7,527 nt of DNA from an uncultured Clostridia bacterium (GTDB taxonomy: Bacteria; Bacillota; Clostridia; Peptostreptococcales; Anaerovoracaceae). Positions 5,226 through 7,527 of this stretch are shown here, one piece after another. The notes beneath the pieces were generated by a model. The model searched no databases, was not told where the DNA came from, and was given only the letters and a program-made list of their open reading frames with translations. Location of the stretch: assembly GCA_937889655.1 (NCBI GenBank), contig CALBZG010000030.1, forward strand, positions 1 through 7,527, given 5' to 3'. Positions within the stretch are counted from its first letter, which is position 1. Every line of letters starts with the position of its first letter. Both the position numbers and the translations under genes were made by a program.

Positions 5226-6830
5226 ATGGATGTAGGTATTTTATCTTTGGTCCCACCGCTTCTTACCATTGTTCTTGCCATAGCAACCAAAGAGGTTCTG
5301 CTGTCACTGTTCATCGGTGTGTTCACCGGCTGTATGGTCATAGCCAATTGGAATCCACTGGGGGCACTGGAAACAATGATTTCGATCATGGTCGGCGGGT
5401 ATGATGAAACAGGAGATTACGTCATCTCGGGTTGTTTGACAGACCCATGGAATGTCGAGGTTATTCTGATCGTTCTAATGCTCGGCGGGCTGATAGGCCT
5501 CATGGTAAGATCCGGCGGTTCCGCGGCTTTCGCACAGCTGCTGAGCAAAAGGATCACTACCAAGAAGGGCGCTCAAGTCATGACATGGGTGATCGGCATG
5601 CTCATATTCTTTGACGACTACTTCAACGCACTGACCAATGGAGCTGTTATGAGACCGGTTTCAGACAAGTATGGAGTTTCAAGGGAAAAGCTTTCCTATA
5701 TTATTGACTCCACGGCAGTAGGAATCTGTCTGGTAGTTCCACTTTCATCATGGGTCGCATTTATTTCTTCATTGATTGCAGATTCGTTCAATCAAGTTGG
5801 TATTACGGAAGATCCATTTATTGCATTCCTTAAAGTCATTCCGCATAATTATTATGCCTGGCTGTCTCTGATCATGGTTTTGGTAGTGGTATTACTGAGT
5901 CTGGACTTTGGACCTATGGCAAAAGCAGAAAAGAGAACCAGGGAGACGGGAGCTCTCTGCGATAAGACCTTCAGCGGCGGTGCGGCCGATGAGGACGATT
6001 TTTCTTCTATTCCTGTAGCTGAGAACGGGAAAGCCATTGATTTGCTTGCACCAATCATTCTGCTAGTAGTTATGGCAATGGTATTCATGCTTTACACCGG
6101 AGGATTCTTTACGAGTTTCAGCCTCCTTGAGGCTGTCAACAGCATGGACGGAATGCTGGCTCTTGTTTATGCTATTGCAATATCTCTGATATTCTCTATC
6201 ATATTCTATGCGGTCAGAAAACTTTCTAAAATAACAGATTCTATCAATGCATTTATTACCGGTACTAAATCCATGTTATTCGTAATCATCCTGCTTGCCT
6301 TCGCATGGTCCATCGGCTCTGTATGCGGTGAGCTGGGCACTGCAGAATATGTTGCAGCTCTGTTTGTCGGAAATGTTCCGGGCTGGATCGTACCGCTTAT
6401 CCTCTTCGCATTCGCTTGTGCGATGACTTTCTCAACCGGAGCTTCATGGGGCACATTCGCTATCATGATCCCGATCGCTGTTCCTCTTGCCGTAGCAATG
6501 GATATCAACGTTTATACCTGTATTGCCACTGTAATAGGCGGCGGTGGATTTGGAAACCATTGTTCTCCACTTGCTGACACGGCTATTCTATCTTCTGCTG
6601 GAGCCAATATTCGACATACCGACCATATCAAGACACAGATACCTTATTCACTGACCTGCGCAGCGGCTGCGGCAGTTGGATATATCGCTTCCGGCTTTAT
6701 AGATGGTTGGTTCATTCCGCTGATAATAACCTTTGGCGTTTTCTTCCTCTTTGTTGTAGCTCTGCACAAGATCTGGGGCGAGAACAAATACTCGATCGAG
6801 GAAATAAAAGAAGAAATAGCAGAAGCCTGA
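5226..6830 (+). CDS. NhaC-family Na+/H+ antiporter-like membrane transporter
   Basis: From ATG 5226 the product has 534 residues with about a dozen hydrophobic segments, an acidic cytoplasmic-type loop around 230-270 and a charged C-terminal tail. Family motifs of the NhaC/COG1757 group are FDDYFNALTNGAVMRPVSD (129-147), REKLSYIIDSTA (153-164), STGASWGTFAIMIPIAVP (403-420) and GFGNHCSPLADTAILSSAGA (441-460), then HTDHIKTQIPYSL (464-476). Members exchange Na+ for H+ or, like B. subtilis MleN, couple organic-acid exchange to ion flow. In the last motif most relatives, as I remember them, read GDHCSP; here Asp is Asn (N444). NhaC-like genes often sit beside amino-acid or amine catabolism genes, so a substrate-exchange role with the neighbouring aminotransferases is plausible but unproven. 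It is divergent from the MerR-type gene and ends at a strong terminator, so it is probably a single-gene transcript. Confidence 0.87.
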   Translation: MDVGILSLVPPLLTIVLAIATKEVLLSLFIGVFTGCMVIANWNPLGALETMISIMVGGYDETGDYVISGCLTDPWNVEVILIVLMLGGLIGLMVRSGGSAAFAQLLSKRITTKKGAQVMTWVIGMLIFFDDYFNALTNGAVMRPVSDKYGVSREKLSYIIDSTAVGICLVVPLSSWVAFISSLIADSFNQVGITEDPFIAFLKVIPHNYYAWLSLIMVLVVVLLSLDFGPMAKAEKRTRETGALCDKTFSGGAADEDDFSSIPVAENGKAIDLLAPIILLVVMAMVFMLYTGGFFTSFSLLEAVNSMDGMLALVYAIAISLIFSIIFYAVRKLSKITDSINAFITGTKSMLFVIILLAFAWSIGSVCGELGTAEYVAALFVGNVPGWIVPLILFAFACAMTFSTGASWGTFAIMIPIAVPLAVAMDINVYTCIATVIGGGGFGNHCSPLADTAILSSAGANIRHTDHIKTQIPYSLTCAAAAAVGYIASGFIDGWFIPLIITFGVFFLFVVALHKIWGENKYSIEEIKEEIAEA

Positions 6831-6881
6831 AATTAACAAGGTTGCCTATCAGACAACAATCAAAATTTGATATTCTATTTT

Positions 6882-6915
6882 AAAAGCGGTATTACATAAG
6901 TAATGCCGCTTTTTT
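6882..6915 (+). terminator. Rho-independent terminator of the antiporter gene, possibly bidirectional
   Basis: The core stem GCGGTATTAC (6886-6895) pairs with GTAATGCCGC (6900-6909) around a tetraloop ATAA, with one U-G wobble on the plus strand. Flanking AAAA and a six-T run (6910-6915) complete a classic terminator 51 nt after the antiporter stop. The AAAA on the left becomes a T run on the minus strand, so it may also stop transcripts of the convergent flippase gene, though that direction has an A-C mismatch. Confidence 0.88.
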
Positions 6916-6945
6916 ATGGATGATATTATATTCACTGCGAGAATT

Positions 6946-7527
6946 CTACTTAACTAATCCTGCTCTCGATAGGATTTTATGCAGCTTTTCCCCTTTCGGC
7001 AGCAGCTTTATTTCCGGTCCCGAGATTGCTTTGGTCTTGATCAGCATGATTGCATATACAGCTGCTCCTGCAGCGATCGAAAGTATGCACGCAAGGCTGC
7101 TGCCGATGATGCCGTTGAAAAGGCGGTATAAAATACCACAAACTATGAACATGGCCAGTCCTGACACCACGGGTCTGAAAATAGCCAGATCCCTGTCGAA
7201 GTTTATTCCCGTCAACTTTTTAACTGCATAGAAATTAAACATCCCTATTGTCACAAAACCTAGTGAACTCGCGATTGCTGCTCCCTCAACATTCAAACCG
7301 GATATTCCTGCCAGCATGTACGTCGAGAACAACTTAACCATAAAACCGGCCATCAAGCCTGCAACAGCGATCCCTGGCTTGCCGAGCCCTTGAAGTATGC
7401 CAGCCATCGTCTGCCCGATACATAGAAAAATCACTCCCATAGCCAGATAGCTCAAACATCCGGATGCTCCTGATGCGCTTTCCATTTCCATAGGGTATAG
7501 CAGCATCATGATGGGCTCGGCGAGGAT
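6946..7527 (-). CDS. SpoVB/MATE-like polysaccharide or lipid flippase, C-terminal part (5' end outside window)
   Basis: The minus-strand frame is open to the right edge and ends at TAG 6948-6946, giving 193 visible residues of roughly 500-550 in the family. An internal ATG at 7509 is not the start, because the frame continues upstream with family-like residues (ILAEPIMMLLYP). The visible part has about five hydrophobic segments, the LQGLGKPGIAVAGLMAGFMVK segment typical of SpoVB/YtgP-type members of the MOP superfamily, LNVEGAAIASSLGF, and a tail ending in LPKGEKLHKILSR. Such proteins flip lipid-linked cell-wall or spore-cortex precursors across the membrane. It converges on the antiporter gene and shares the terminator region, and probably belongs to a different transcription unit. 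The exact substrate cannot be told from this part. Confidence 0.8.
   Translation of the reverse strand: MLAEPIMMLLYPMEMESASGASGCLSYLAMGVIFLCIGQTMAGILQGLGKPGIAVAGLMAGFMVKLFSTYMLAGISGLNVEGAAIASSLGFVTIGMFNFYAVKKLTGINFDRDLAIFRPVVSGLAMFIVCGILYRLFNGIIGSSLACILSIAAGAAVYAIMLIKTKAISGPEIKLLPKGEKLHKILSRAGLVK

Noticed and set aside
6920..7231. 103-codon plus-strand frame after the antiporter terminator
   Set aside because: It is antisense to the flippase gene and begins just beyond the terminator without a promoter or ribosome binding site.

Overview
The window looks like chromosomal DNA of a low-to-medium-GC Gram-positive anaerobe, most likely an amino-acid- or amine-fermenting member of the Clostridia. 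The clues are strong GGAGG-type ribosome binding sites before almost every gene, AT-rich intergenic DNA, a SpoVB-like flippase, a BmrR-like MerR regulator, and a CoA-acylating aldehyde dehydrogenase of the Clostridium kluyveri SucD type. The phylum-level call is an inference; nothing here fixes genus or species.

Layout. Positions 1-3661 hold a minus-strand cluster, read from right to left: an ArgD-like class III aminotransferase (2450-3661), a putrescine-aminotransferase (PatA/YgjG)-like enzyme (973-2331), then, after a terminator-like hairpin (910-949), a CoA-acylating aldehyde dehydrogenase that runs off the left edge (1-872). A 371-bp gene-free stretch (3662-4032) with an imperfect 25-bp inverted repeat lies upstream of this cluster. 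Next comes a BmrR-like MerR regulator on the minus strand (4033-4869). It is divergent from an NhaC-family antiporter on the plus strand (5226-6830), which ends at a strong hairpin terminator. The right edge carries the C-terminal part of a SpoVB/MATE-like flippase on the minus strand (6946-7527), probably unrelated to the rest.

How the genes may work together. The PatA-like enzyme should remove one amino group from a diamine such as putrescine or cadaverine to give an omega-amino aldehyde. The second aminotransferase could remove the other amino group from the resulting omega-amino acid or its CoA ester. The acylating dehydrogenase could oxidise an aldehyde intermediate to a thioester, conserving energy as expected in a strict anaerobe. 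The antiporter could move substrate or ions, and the BmrR-like regulator, which keeps the acidic residue that BmrR uses to bind cationic ligands, could sense the amine. This is a hypothesis from gene families and proximity.

The most convincing regulatory structure is between regulator and antiporter: a perfect 14-bp palindrome (4925-4938) inside a 19-bp promoter spacer, the geometry of MerR-activated promoters. A second, better-matching sigma-A-type promoter lies at 4986-5013 and overlaps two further inverted repeats. I saw no tRNA, rRNA, CRISPR array, insertion sequence or microcompartment gene.
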